A stretch of 13,160 bases of DNA from an uncultured Lachnospiraceae bacterium (GTDB lineage: Bacteria; Bacillota; Clostridia; Lachnospirales; Lachnospiraceae), in NCBI GenBank assembly GCA_902473545.1, contig CABRSG010000032.1:1-13160 (forward strand), read 5' to 3'. The notes under the pieces were generated by a model. That model was not told the origin of the DNA and made no database searches. It saw only the letters and a program-made list of their open reading frames with translations. A program made the position numbers and the translations under genes. This document shows, in pieces, positions 6,712-13,160 of the stretch; position 1 is the stretch's first letter; the number at the start of each line of letters is the position of its first letter.

Positions 6712-6752
6712 ATTTATATAATCACGATTATTATAATCACAATTATATAAAT
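6712..6752. repeat. Tandem 15-bp palindromic repeats inside a 41-bp dyad at the ATPase promoter
   Basis: TATAATCACGATTAT (6717-6731) is followed directly by TATAATCACAATTAT (6732-6746), one mismatch in 15. Each unit is itself a dyad, ATAAT and ATTAT around CACG or CACA. The pair is enclosed by ATTTATATAAT (6712-6722) and its exact reverse complement ATTATATAAAT (6742-6752). It covers the predicted start point and early leader of the minus-strand ATPase gene, the position of an operator. No candidate regulator is encoded next to it. Confidence 0.7.
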
Positions 6753-6781
6753 ATTATACGCACACAGGACATTTTTTACAA
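6753..6781 (-). promoter_or_regulatory. Promoter of the ATPase / metallopeptidase unit
   Basis: On the minus strand there is TTGTAA (6781-6776), a 17-bp spacer, then TATAAT (6758-6753). The predicted start is near 6746, at the edge of the tandem palindromes, about 56 bases before the ATPase ATG. The -35 lies only a few bases beyond the stop of the MATE gene, so this is a private promoter rather than readthrough. Other TATAAT-like hexamers occur in this A+T-rich stretch, but none has a comparable -35. Confidence 0.65.
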
Positions 6782-6787
6782 GACTTT

Positions 6788-8182
6788 TTATGTAAATGAC
6801 CGTACGATCCGTTTCTGCTTATAGAAATAATAAATGATCATCGCCGCTGCAGTCACTACCCAGGTGATCGGGTAACAGGCAATAAGCTGCTCAAGCGTTC
6901 CATTCGGCACAATAAACATCACCCAGAGCACACGCAGAAGACAGACGCCAACCAGCGTCATAATGGTTGTCACCAGCACGCTGCCCTGTGCGCGCAAAGA
7001 GCCGGAATAAATCTCGATAAACGCGAACAGCCAGTAGGTAGGCGAAATAATCCGCACCATACGCATTCCGATCTGCACAACACCGGCATCCGATGTAAAA
7101 ACGCCGAACAGGTACTGCCCGACAAACACGATCAGCGCGCTGAGCACCATCTCGGTTGCCACTGTCATCAGCAGGCAGTCCCGCGTTCCCTTGCGCACAC
7201 GATTCCACTTTCCGGCGCCGAAATTTTGTCCGACAAAGGTTGTCACCGAAATACCGAATGCTCCATTGATCATCCATACAATGCTGTCGATTTTTCCAAA
7301 AGCAGCCCATGCCGCCATTGTATCTACACCAAGATTATTCAGGGATGCCTGCAATAGCACATTCGAAATGCTGTACATGCTCGACTGAATACCGGTGGGA
7401 AGTCCGATGCGCAGCATCTTGCTCAGCATATCCCTCTGTATCCGGATCTCGCCCAGCCGCAGCTCCATCTCCTCGGTATGATACATCAGTGCACGCGTAA
7501 CCAGCACAGCGCTGACTGCCTGCGAAAACAGGGTGGCAACTGCCACGCCGAGCACGCCAAGGCGAAGTCCGAGCACCAGCGCCAGATCGAACACGATATT
7601 AATAATGCAGCAGATAATCAGATAATACAGCGGTCGTCTGGAGTCGCCGATCGCACGCAGAATTGCGGAACCCATATTGTAAATCAGCACAAACACCAGC
7701 CCGGCAAAATAGATCCGCACATACATCACAGAATCGTGCATCAGCTCTTCCGGCGTATTCATCTGCGCAAGCAGCATCGGCGTCACCACCACGCCGGCCA
7801 GTCCGATGAATATGCCGAACAGAACGGAAAACGCATAAGCGGTATGCAGCGCCTTCTGCAGCTCCTCCCGCTTCTTTGCTCCAAAATACTGTGAAATGAT
7901 AACCGTTGCCCCGGAGGACAGACCGGTAAAAAAGCCAACTACCAGATTGATGATCTGGCTGGAGGAACCGCCCACGCTGGACAGTGCTTCTTTTCCCGCA
8001 AATCTGCCTACTACAACGGCGTCCACCGTGTTATATAATTGCTGAAAAAAGGTACCAATTAAAATCGGGAAGAAAAAAATCAGAAGCTGTTTCCAGATAA
8101 CACCTTCTGTAATCTTCTCCCCCATTCCGCTTCCGTGCGGTCTTTCGTGCACGCCTTTGTGCATCTTCTGTGCTGCCCTCAT
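6788..8182 (-). CDS. MATE-family multidrug / cation antiporter
   Basis: This 464-residue membrane protein has the twelve-segment MATE layout. Family blocks include QLLIFFFPILIGTFFQQLYN and VDAVVVGRFAGKEALSSVG near the N-terminus. SSGATVIISQYFGAKK follows at the first intracellular loop, with a matching half later (TTFVGQNFGAGKWNRVRKGT). It would export cationic or other toxic compounds using a sodium or proton gradient; the substrate is not predictable. The ATG at 8182 has AGGGAC eight bases upstream. A second possible start at the internal methionine (residue 20, before GEKITEGVIWKQL) has a poorer ribosome site but matches where relatives begin, so the basic, histidine-containing first 19 residues may be untranslated. 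It is flanked by its own candidate promoter and no clear terminator. It stands alone between the kdgK operon and the ATPase unit. Confidence 0.92.
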   Translation of the reverse strand: MRAAQKMHKGVHERPHGSGMGEKITEGVIWKQLLIFFFPILIGTFFQQLYNTVDAVVVGRFAGKEALSSVGGSSSQIINLVVGFFTGLSSGATVIISQYFGAKKREELQKALHTAYAFSVLFGIFIGLAGVVVTPMLLAQMNTPEELMHDSVMYVRIYFAGLVFVLIYNMGSAILRAIGDSRRPLYYLIICCIINIVFDLALVLGLRLGVLGVAVATLFSQAVSAVLVTRALMYHTEEMELRLGEIRIQRDMLSKMLRIGLPTGIQSSMYSISNVLLQASLNNLGVDTMAAWAAFGKIDSIVWMINGAFGISVTTFVGQNFGAGKWNRVRKGTRDCLLMTVATEMVLSALIVFVGQYLFGVFTSDAGVVQIGMRMVRIISPTYWLFAFIEIYSGSLRAQGSVLVTTIMTLVGVCLLRVLWVMFIVPNGTLEQLIACYPITWVVTAAAMIIYYFYKQKRIVRSFT

Positions 8183-8226
8183 AATCTGTAGTCCCTGCTT
8201 TTCTTCTGCGTTCCATTCTGCAAATC

Positions 8227-8255
8227 AGACTATCACAACTGCCCTCTTTTTGCAA
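8227..8255 (-). promoter_or_regulatory. Candidate promoter of the MATE gene
   Basis: Minus strand: TTGCAA (8255-8250), a 17-bp spacer ending in TGA, then TAGTCT (8232-8227). The extended -10 TGn helps a weak -10. The predicted start near 8220 gives a leader of about 38 bases. The rest of the gap 8183-8402 holds the kdgK-side hairpins and nothing else I can name. Confidence 0.45.
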
Positions 8256-8327
8256 TAGGTAAACAAAAATATCTGTTGCTTCGCGGAAACATTTTATCGC
8301 GTTATGATTCACAGTCACCCATATCAA

Positions 8328-8357
8328 GAACCCGGAGCATTGCTCTGCCCCGGGTTC
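8328..8357 (-). terminator. Probable terminator of the uxuB-kdgK operon
   Basis: GAACCCGG (8357-8350 on the minus strand) pairs with CCGGGTTC (8335-8328), with a 14-base loop that can fold further. It starts 46 bases after the kdgK stop. The following TTGATAT is a weak T-tract, so this may be factor-assisted. A smaller hairpin, CAGGC-AGAAT-GCCTG, lies between it and kdgK. Confidence 0.5.
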
Positions 8358-8402
8358 CGAAATCAGCCGCCAGGCATTCTGCCTGCGCCTGTTATTTGTT
8401 TC

Positions 8403-9500
8403 TTATCTCTGCACACGTGCGCCTGCCCCGCCCATGATCGCTTCTACTTCCTTCTTGCTCGCCATCGTGGTGTCGCCCGGTGTGGTCATTGCCAGTGCGC
8501 CGTGCGCTGCGCCGTAGTTTACAGCAAGCTCTGCGTCGCCGGTTGTCATCAGACCATATACCAGACCGGATGCGAAGGAATCGCCGCCGCCTACACGGTC
8601 CATAATCTCCAGCCCTTTGTAGTCTTTTGCCTTGTAAATCTCGCCGTCCGCCCAGCAGATCGCGCTCCAGTCGTTTACAGTAGCCGTCTTAACCTCACGA
8701 AGCGTCGTTGCAACCGCCTTGAAGTTCGGGTAGGTCTTTGCAGCCTCGTTGATCATCTTCTTGTAGCCGTCCAGATTCAGCTCCTTCAGGTTCTCGTCGT
8801 TGCCCTCGATCTCAAAGCCAAGGCAAGCGGTGAAGTCCTCTTCGTTGCCGATCATAACGTCTACGTATTTCGCGATTTCTTTATTTACTTCCTGGGCCTT
8901 TGCCTGTCCGCCGATCGCGCTCCACATGGACGGACGGTAGTTGAGATCGTAGGATACCACGGTGCCGTATTTCTTCGCCGCCTTGATCGCTGCCAGAACG
9001 GTCTCGCAGGACTGCTCGGAAAGCGCCGCATAAATACCGCCGGTGTGCAGCCAGCGTGCGCCCAGCTCGCCGAAGATATAATCGAAGTCGAAATCTTCCG
9101 GTGTAGCCTTAGAGATTGCAGTGTTTGCACGGTCAGAGCATCCAACTGCGCCGCGGATACCGAAGCCTCTTTCTGTGAAATTCAGACCGTTTCTGCAGAT
9201 TCTGCCGATACCGTCGGTCTTCATCCATTTGATAAGGGAAGTGTCAACGCCCCCCTGCAGGATGAAATCCTCCATCAGCTTACCAACCTCGTTGTCTGCA
9301 AATGCTGTGATGACAGCGGTTTTCATACCGAAGCATCTGCGAAGTCCGCGAACCACATTGTACTCTCCGCCGCCTTCCCATGCACGGAAAGAACGTGCGG
9401 TGCGGATCCTTCCCTCACCCGGATCAAGACGAAGCATAACCTCGCCCAGAGAAACTGCATCAAACTTGCACTCATTTGCCGGTCTTAAATTTAAATTCAT
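8403..9500 (-). CDS. kdgK: 2-keto-3-deoxygluconate kinase (PfkB family)
   Basis: This 365-residue sugar kinase phosphorylates 2-keto-3-deoxygluconate to KDPG with ATP in the cytoplasm, the step before KDPG aldolase. PfkB features are in order: SLGEVMLRLDP at 17-27 and the glycine-rich EGGGEYNVV at 42-50. DLNYRPSMW follows at 185-193, a block typical of KDG kinases, and then the signature DRVGGGDSFASG at 301-312, with Asp307 as catalytic base. Length is normal to slightly long. The ATG at 9500 follows GGGAGG by six bases. It lies 49 bases after the fructuronate reductase gene on the same strand, and probably on the same mRNA, which places it firmly in hexuronate degradation. GGEYNV instead of the commoner GGxxxNVA is a small deviation. 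Fructokinase is the main alternative, but the DLNYR block and the uronate neighbours favour KDG kinase. Confidence 0.88.
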   Translation of the reverse strand: MNLNLRPANECKFDAVSLGEVMLRLDPGEGRIRTARSFRAWEGGGEYNVVRGLRRCFGMKTAVITAFADNEVGKLMEDFILQGGVDTSLIKWMKTDGIGRICRNGLNFTERGFGIRGAVGCSDRANTAISKATPEDFDFDYIFGELGARWLHTGGIYAALSEQSCETVLAAIKAAKKYGTVVSYDLNYRPSMWSAIGGQAKAQEVNKEIAKYVDVMIGNEEDFTACLGFEIEGNDENLKELNLDGYKKMINEAAKTYPNFKAVATTLREVKTATVNDWSAICWADGEIYKAKDYKGLEIMDRVGGGDSFASGLVYGLMTTGDAELAVNYGAAHGALAMTTPGDTTMASKKEVEAIMGGAGARVQR

Positions 9501-9516
9501 GTTTTTCCTCCCTAAT

Positions 9517-9529
9517 GCGGCATCGCCGC
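9517..9529. other. Small intercistronic hairpin between uxuB and kdgK
   Basis: GCGGC (9517-9521) and GCCGC (9525-9529) pair around a 3-base loop in the 49-base gap. No T-tract follows directly in the direction of transcription, so it is more likely a processing or stability element than a terminator. It lies just upstream of the kdgK ribosome site. Confidence 0.4.
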
Positions 9530-9549
9530 TCCTATTTAATTTATTTTTA

Positions 9550-11166
9550 TTATGCGTTTACGTATTTTTCCAGTGTTGCAGCTACAGCGCCCGGTCCTGC
9601 GATCAGCTCTTTGAAGTAGGAAACTACCAGCGGAGCAATGCCAAGCGCGTACAGATCTACGCCGAAAATCGCCTGATTTTCCAGGATCGGACGGATCTTC
9701 TCTTCCACGCCTTCCGTCTCGCCAAGCTTAATGCCCTCTACATGCGGGCAAACGGTAGCCAGAAGCGGATCCGGGCTGAGTGTGAACGCATTTCCTTTAT
9801 CGTCGATCGCCATCAGATAGCGAACCCATCCTGCAAGCACGAGTGGGATCAGCTTAAGATCCGCCACGTTCAGCTCGTCGGAAGCTGCGTATGCCTTGAT
9901 GGTCTCACCAAAGCGGATCGCCAGCTTCTGTGAGGTATCGGTTGCGATACGCTGCGGCGTATCCGGCATGAACGGATTCGGCAGTCTGGTGTTGATAACC
10001 TCACCGATGAATTTTTCCGGATCAAGAATGCCCGGATTTACAACAACCGGAAGACCTTCCTTGTAACCGATCGTCTCAACCATCTTCTTCAGAACCGGAT
10101 TGTTCATCTCCTCAGAGATCAGCTCATAGCCGAGCAGACATCCGTAAACAGCCAGTGAGGTATGCAGCGGGTTTAAGCAGGTGCAGACTTTCATCTTCTC
10201 CACTTTGTCTACGGTTTCTCTTTCTGTAAAGATGATGCCGCCCTCCTCCAGATTCGGTCTGCCGTTCGGGAAGGAATCTTCAATTACAAGGTACTGGCAC
10301 TCCTCTGCGTTTACAAACGGTGCGATATAGGTATTCTTGGAGGTGATGACCGGTTCAAGCTCTTCCAGTCCGTCCGCTTTCAGGATCTCTTCTACCTTTG
10401 CATTCGGGCGCGGTGTGATCTTGTCGATCATGGTCCACGGGAAGCTTACCTTAGATTTATCATTTACATAGTCTACAAATCCAGCTTCGCCGACGCCGTT
10501 CTCCGCCCATACTCTTGCCAGCTTGTCGACCGCCGCGTACAGCTTGTCTCCGTTGTGGGAGCAGTTGTCCATGCTTACCATAGCGATCGGCTTCTGTCCG
10601 TCAAGATATCTCTCATAGAGAAGCGCAGCCACTTTTCCGATATAGCTGTCCGCCTGCTTCGGTCCTTTTTCCATGTCTGCCTTCACTGCCGGAAGCAGCT
10701 CGCCTGCTCCGTTCACCAGGCTGTAGCCCTTTTCTGTGATGGTGAAGCTTACCATCTGCAGAGAATCTGCGCGGAAGATTTCTTTCAGTCTGTCAAAGTC
10801 TGCCGTATTCTGCGGATTTACCGTAAGAGATTCCACAACGCTGCCTACTACAGTCTTCTCCACGGTACCGTCCACCTTCAGCGTAACCAGTACGGTGTAG
10901 CCGTCGTGCGGAATGTTCATTTTCTCCACGATCTCATAATCAAACCCCTCTGCAACTACCAGACCGCTGTCCCAGATCCCTTTGTTTAAAAGTTCCTGGA
11001 GTACATTCGCCTGGAATGCACGGAAAATATTGCCTGCGCCAAAATGGATCCAGCGCGGCGCCTCTTTTGTTTTTGCCTTGACTGCCTCGCGGTCGAACTC
11101 CGGAAGGCTGTACCCCTTACTCAGCCATTCCTGTCTGTTTGCTAAGCCCTGTTCGTTTAACTGCAT
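9550..11166 (-). CDS. uxuB: Fructuronate reductase (mannitol dehydrogenase family)
   Basis: This 538-residue NAD-dependent polyol/uronate reductase would interconvert fructuronate and mannonate, the second step of glucuronate breakdown. The N-terminal cofactor domain has HFGAGNIFRAFQ at 41-52. The substrate side has MVSMDNCSHNG at 196-206, VSFPWTMIDKITPRP at 240-254, and VCTCLNPLHTSLAVYG at 327-342. Asn332 and His335 of the last block match the Asn...His active-site pair of mannitol-2-dehydrogenases. The family's catalytic lysine is normally five residues before the Asn; here the nearest is Lys326, six before it. The ATG at 11166 follows AAAGGAG by six bases. A promoter at 11244-11272 and a palindromic operator control it together with kdgK downstream. 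Tagaturonate reductase (UxaB) and mannitol dehydrogenase are in the same family, so the exact substrate rests on the uronate neighbours. Confidence 0.82.
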   Translation of the reverse strand: MQLNEQGLANRQEWLSKGYSLPEFDREAVKAKTKEAPRWIHFGAGNIFRAFQANVLQELLNKGIWDSGLVVAEGFDYEIVEKMNIPHDGYTVLVTLKVDGTVEKTVVGSVVESLTVNPQNTADFDRLKEIFRADSLQMVSFTITEKGYSLVNGAGELLPAVKADMEKGPKQADSYIGKVAALLYERYLDGQKPIAMVSMDNCSHNGDKLYAAVDKLARVWAENGVGEAGFVDYVNDKSKVSFPWTMIDKITPRPNAKVEEILKADGLEELEPVITSKNTYIAPFVNAEECQYLVIEDSFPNGRPNLEEGGIIFTERETVDKVEKMKVCTCLNPLHTSLAVYGCLLGYELISEEMNNPVLKKMVETIGYKEGLPVVVNPGILDPEKFIGEVINTRLPNPFMPDTPQRIATDTSQKLAIRFGETIKAYAASDELNVADLKLIPLVLAGWVRYLMAIDDKGNAFTLSPDPLLATVCPHVEGIKLGETEGVEEKIRPILENQAIFGVDLYALGIAPLVVSYFKELIAGPGAVAATLEKYVNA

Positions 11167-11226
11167 ACCTTTCTCCTTTCGATTTCTGGATGAAATCCAT
11201 TGACATCTGCCTTAATTTTTCGCTTA

Positions 11227-11240
11227 TGTAAGCGCTTACA
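11227..11240. promoter_or_regulatory. Operator palindrome at the uxuB start point
   Basis: TGTAAGCGCTTACA is a perfect 14-bp palindrome lying over the predicted transcription start of uxuB-kdgK, a position that blocks RNA polymerase. An identical copy sits in front of the divergent lacI gene (11377-11390). With its flanks this copy fits the CcpA cre consensus WTGNNARCGNWWWCAW at every position, so the binder may be the local LacI protein, CcpA, or both. Confidence 0.82.
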
Positions 11241-11243
11241 ATC

Positions 11244-11272
11244 ATTATAATTCCGCAGAGGGTAAACGTCAA
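11244..11272 (-). promoter_or_regulatory. Promoter of the uxuB-kdgK operon
   Basis: Minus strand: TTGACG (11272-11267), a 17-bp spacer, then TATAAT (11249-11244), close to the full consensus. The start is expected near 11237, giving a leader of about 70 bases. AAATAATGC stands directly upstream of the -35, as at the transport operon promoter. Confidence 0.88.
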
Positions 11273-11320
11273 GCATTATTTCCGTTTTTAAAGGAATTTT
11301 CTAAAATCTGCAGAAATGCA

Positions 11321-11349
11321 TTGCTATTTTATTTTTTCTATTGTATAAT
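11321..11349 (+). promoter_or_regulatory. Promoter of the divergent lacI-uxaC genes
   Basis: TTGCTA (11321-11326), a 17-bp spacer, then TATAAT (11344-11349). The start is expected near 11356, about 95 bases before the lacI ATG. The T-rich stretch between and upstream of the boxes is typical of Firmicutes promoters. Confidence 0.78.
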
Positions 11350-11376
11350 ATAGACTAATCAGAAATTGCAATGTTG

Positions 11377-11390
11377 TGTAAGCGCTTACA
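11377..11390. promoter_or_regulatory. Second operator palindrome, upstream of lacI
   Basis: An identical TGTAAGCGCTTACA lies about 20 bases past the predicted start of the plus-strand transcript, so binding would repress the regulator's own gene. It is centred exactly 150 bp from the copy at 11227-11240, which would permit looping between the two divergent promoters. Confidence 0.82.
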
Positions 11391-11450
11391 TTTTCTTTTC
11401 AAAGCTGCTGCACAAATCGCCGGAGTGCATTTCGAAGCCGGAGGTCGCTT

Positions 11451-12464
11451 ATGAACATTTACGATATCTCAAAAAAAGCCGGCGTTTCCATCGCCACCGT
11501 ATCGCGTGTCATGAACGGAAATGCCCGCGTCAGCGAAAAAACGAGACAAAAAATCCTGGCTATCATGGCGGAAAATGATTATACCCCAAATGCCTTTGCG
11601 CGCGGACTCGGCTTAAATACCATGAAAACCATCGGGCTTCTGTGCGCGGATTCCTCCGACCAGTTTTTCTCCCGCGCCGTGTATTATCTGGAGCGCGCGC
11701 TGCGCTCTAACCATTACGACGCCATTTTAAGCTGTACCGGCGCCGACTACGACACCCGTACAGAATATTTAAAGCGATTACTTGCAAAAAAAGTGGACGC
11801 CGTCATTTTAGTCGGCTCCAGCTTTATCGAAGCTGTGCCGGAGCGCAACCGCTATATTATCGATGCCGCCGAAGAGGTGCCCGTCATTATTTTAAACGGC
11901 TATCTGAGAGCGCCAAACGTCTACTGCTCGCTCTGCGATGACCAGGAAATCGTCCAGCAGGCTGCTTCTGTCTGCCTGGAGCACGGCAGAAGGGACCTGC
12001 TTTTCCTTTACCGCGCAGATTCCTACAGCGGCAGGCGCAAGCTGAAGGGCTTTAAGGAGGCGTTCGCCGCCGCAGAGCTGCCGCTCGATCCAAGGCGCAT
12101 CGTTCTTTTTAACGGCAGTATCCCTGAGACAAGGGAAAAGCTTTTTACTGTCGCAGCGGAAGGTCTCGCTTTCGACACCGTCATCGCCGGGGACGACGAG
12201 CTGGCGATCGGCGCGCTGAAATACGCCAAGGCTATGAATTTTGACATTCCGTCACAATTTGCTATCATCGGCTACAACAATTCGCAGCTCGGCATCTGCT
12301 GCGAACCGGAGCTTACTTCAATAGATAATCAGCTCGAATTCTGCTGCAACAATGCGGTCGCCGCGCTGATGAGCGTGCTGGACGGCAAGCCCGCGCCCGG
12401 CAAGACCATGCTCTCCGCTAATATTTTGCAGCGGGGAACGACGGATTTCTTTGAAATCAGTTAA
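11451..12464 (+). CDS. LacI-family regulator of hexuronate catabolism
   Basis: This 337-residue LacI-type repressor has the helix-turn-helix at residues 2-22 (IYDISKKAGVSIATVSRVMN), the hinge region around 42-56 (YTPNAFARGLGLNTMKT) and an effector-binding domain (IGLLCADSSDQFFSRAVYYL ... FAIIGYNNSQLG). The ATG at 11451 has GGAGG six bases upstream. It is divergent from uxuB-kdgK and followed by uxaC. The shared gap carries two copies of one palindrome, the usual arrangement for an autoregulated local repressor relieved by a uronate or pathway intermediate. It would be the functional counterpart of UxuR/KdgR, though those E. coli names belong to other families, so no symbol is given. CcpA itself is unlikely, since that gene is normally not embedded in a uronate locus. 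Confidence 0.92.
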   Translation: MNIYDISKKAGVSIATVSRVMNGNARVSEKTRQKILAIMAENDYTPNAFARGLGLNTMKTIGLLCADSSDQFFSRAVYYLERALRSNHYDAILSCTGADYDTRTEYLKRLLAKKVDAVILVGSSFIEAVPERNRYIIDAAEEVPVIILNGYLRAPNVYCSLCDDQEIVQQAASVCLEHGRRDLLFLYRADSYSGRRKLKGFKEAFAAAELPLDPRRIVLFNGSIPETREKLFTVAAEGLAFDTVIAGDDELAIGALKYAKAMNFDIPSQFAIIGYNNSQLGICCEPELTSIDNQLEFCCNNAVAALMSVLDGKPAPGKTMLSANILQRGTTDFFEIS

Positions 12465-12465
12465 T

Positions 12466-12484
12466 AAGAACCCACCGGGTTCTT
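12466..12484 (+). other. Intercistronic hairpin between lacI and uxaC
   Basis: AAGAACCC (12466-12473) and GGGTTCTT (12477-12484) are exact reverse complements around a 3-base loop, starting one base after the lacI stop. No T-tract follows, so full termination is unlikely. It may protect the upstream mRNA or lower readthrough. No convincing promoter for uxaC was seen in the 87-base gap, so uxaC is probably transcribed with lacI. Confidence 0.5.
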
Positions 12485-12551
12485 CGCGCAGGCGGAAGCT
12501 TACCGCGCTTTTAGCCGGACGCATATAAATATTCTCAAGGAGGGTTTTACA

Positions 12552-13160
12552 ATGAAACCATTTATGGACAAGGATTTTCTGCTTTCCACAGAAACCGCAA
12601 GGAAACTGTATCACAACTACGCAGAGGTTATGCCGATCCTCGACTACCACTGCCACCTGAATCCACAGGAGATCGCGGAGGACAGGCATTTCGGGAACAT
12701 CACAGAAGTGTGGCTCGGCGGCGACCATTATAAGTGGCGTCAGATGCGCTCCAACGGCGTAGAAGAATATTACATCACCGGCGACGCTCCGGCGCGCGAA
12801 AAATTCCAGAAATGGGCTGAGACGCTGGAAAAGCTGATCGGCAATCCGCTTTATCACTGGTCCCATCTGGAGCTGCAGAGATATTTCGGCTACACCGGAC
12901 ATCTCTGCGCAGACACAGCGGAAGAAGTATGGAACCTCTGCAACGAAAAGCTGGCGCAGCCGGATATGAGCGCGCGTGAGCTGATCAAACGCTCCGGCGT
13001 CACACTCGTATGCACCACCGACGATCCGGTAGATTCTCTGGAATGGCACGAAAAGATCAAGGCAGATGAGACCTTCGATGTGCAGGTTCTCCCGGCATGG
13101 CGCCCGGACAAGGCTGCCAATATCGAAAAGCCGACCTTCGCGGATTACGTTGCAAAACTT
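12552..13160 (+). CDS. uxaC: Uronate isomerase, N-terminal part (runs off the window)
   Basis: The first 203 codons of uronate isomerase are present; the whole enzyme is usually about 465-470 residues. It converts glucuronate to fructuronate and galacturonate to tagaturonate in the cytoplasm, the entry step of this pathway. It belongs to the amidohydrolase-like fold: ILDYHCHLNPQEIAED at about 29-44 contains the metal-binding His-x-His. WLGGDHYKWRQMRSNGV at about 54-70 and CTTDDPVDSLEWH at about 155-167 are signature blocks of the family. The ATG at 12552 is preceded by AAGGAGGG with a 7-base gap, a very strong ribosome site. The frame is open to the last base. It stands 87 bases behind the LacI gene on the same strand, opposite the uxuB-kdgK operon, and completes the top of the pathway. 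The amino-acid evidence is strong despite truncation. Confidence 0.94.
   Translation, partial: MKPFMDKDFLLSTETARKLYHNYAEVMPILDYHCHLNPQEIAEDRHFGNITEVWLGGDHYKWRQMRSNGVEEYYITGDAPAREKFQKWAETLEKLIGNPLYHWSHLELQRYFGYTGHLCADTAEEVWNLCNEKLAQPDMSARELIKRSGVTLVCTTDDPVDSLEWHEKIKADETFDVQVLPAWRPDKAANIEKPTFADYVAKL

Noticed and set aside
6712..6752. Short tandem repeats as a CRISPR or satellite array.
   Set aside because: There are only two adjacent units with no spacers, at a promoter. An operator is the better reading.
8304..9488. A 394-codon open frame on the plus strand.
   Set aside because: It is antisense to kdgK, has no ribosome site, and its cysteine- and histidine-rich composition resembles no family. 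The minus-strand kdgK has all PfkB motifs.
12318..13049. Minus-strand open frame of 243 codons.
   Set aside because: It is antisense to the end of lacI and to uxaC, both of which carry clear family motifs on the plus strand.

Overview
The window reads as a chromosomal segment from a gut-type Clostridia, most likely Lachnospiraceae. This is inferred from strong purine-rich Shine-Dalgarno sites, sigma-A promoters with 17-bp spacers, LacI-family regulators beside sugar-catabolic genes, and protein styles typical of that family. No rRNA, tRNA, CRISPR array, insertion sequence or phage gene was seen. Nothing here is an obviously new multi-gene system; the unusual content is a decaying patch in the middle and several well-defined regulatory layouts.

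Region 1 (1-4566, all minus strand) is a sugar import and hydrolysis locus. In transcription order it holds a LacI-type regulator, an extracellular sugar-binding protein, two ABC permeases and the first 62 residues of a GH116-type beta-glycosidase. A strong promoter, a long leader with a 12-bp inverted repeat, and a LacI-type operator (GTGGAAA-CC-TTTCCAC) precede the binding-protein gene. A hairpin terminator between the binding protein and the permeases probably allows excess binding protein. The binding-protein gene ends at a TAG that appears to cut off nine ancestral codons.

Region 2 (4600-6781, minus strand) looks like a patch in decay. It holds the wreck of a small LpdD-like (prenylated-flavin chaperone family) gene with two frame breaks, an intact small HExxH metallopeptidase gene, and an AAA-type ATPase/DUF234-like gene stopped by an in-frame TAG directly in front of its Walker A motif. 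The ATPase promoter carries two tandem 15-bp palindromes inside a larger dyad.

Region 3 (6788-8182, minus) is a MATE-family drug/sodium antiporter with its own candidate promoter.

Region 4 (8403-13160) is a hexuronate catabolism locus built around a divergent control region. On the minus strand a fructuronate reductase (uxuB-like) is followed by 2-keto-3-deoxygluconate kinase (kdgK). On the plus strand a second LacI regulator is followed by uronate isomerase (uxaC, cut by the window end). Each divergent promoter has an identical palindrome TGTAAGCGCTTACA close to its start point, centred exactly 150 bp apart. Together the enzymes would turn glucuronate into fructuronate (UxaC), then mannonate (UxuB), and later phosphorylate 2-keto-3-deoxygluconate (KdgK). 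Mannonate dehydratase and the KDPG aldolase are not in the window.
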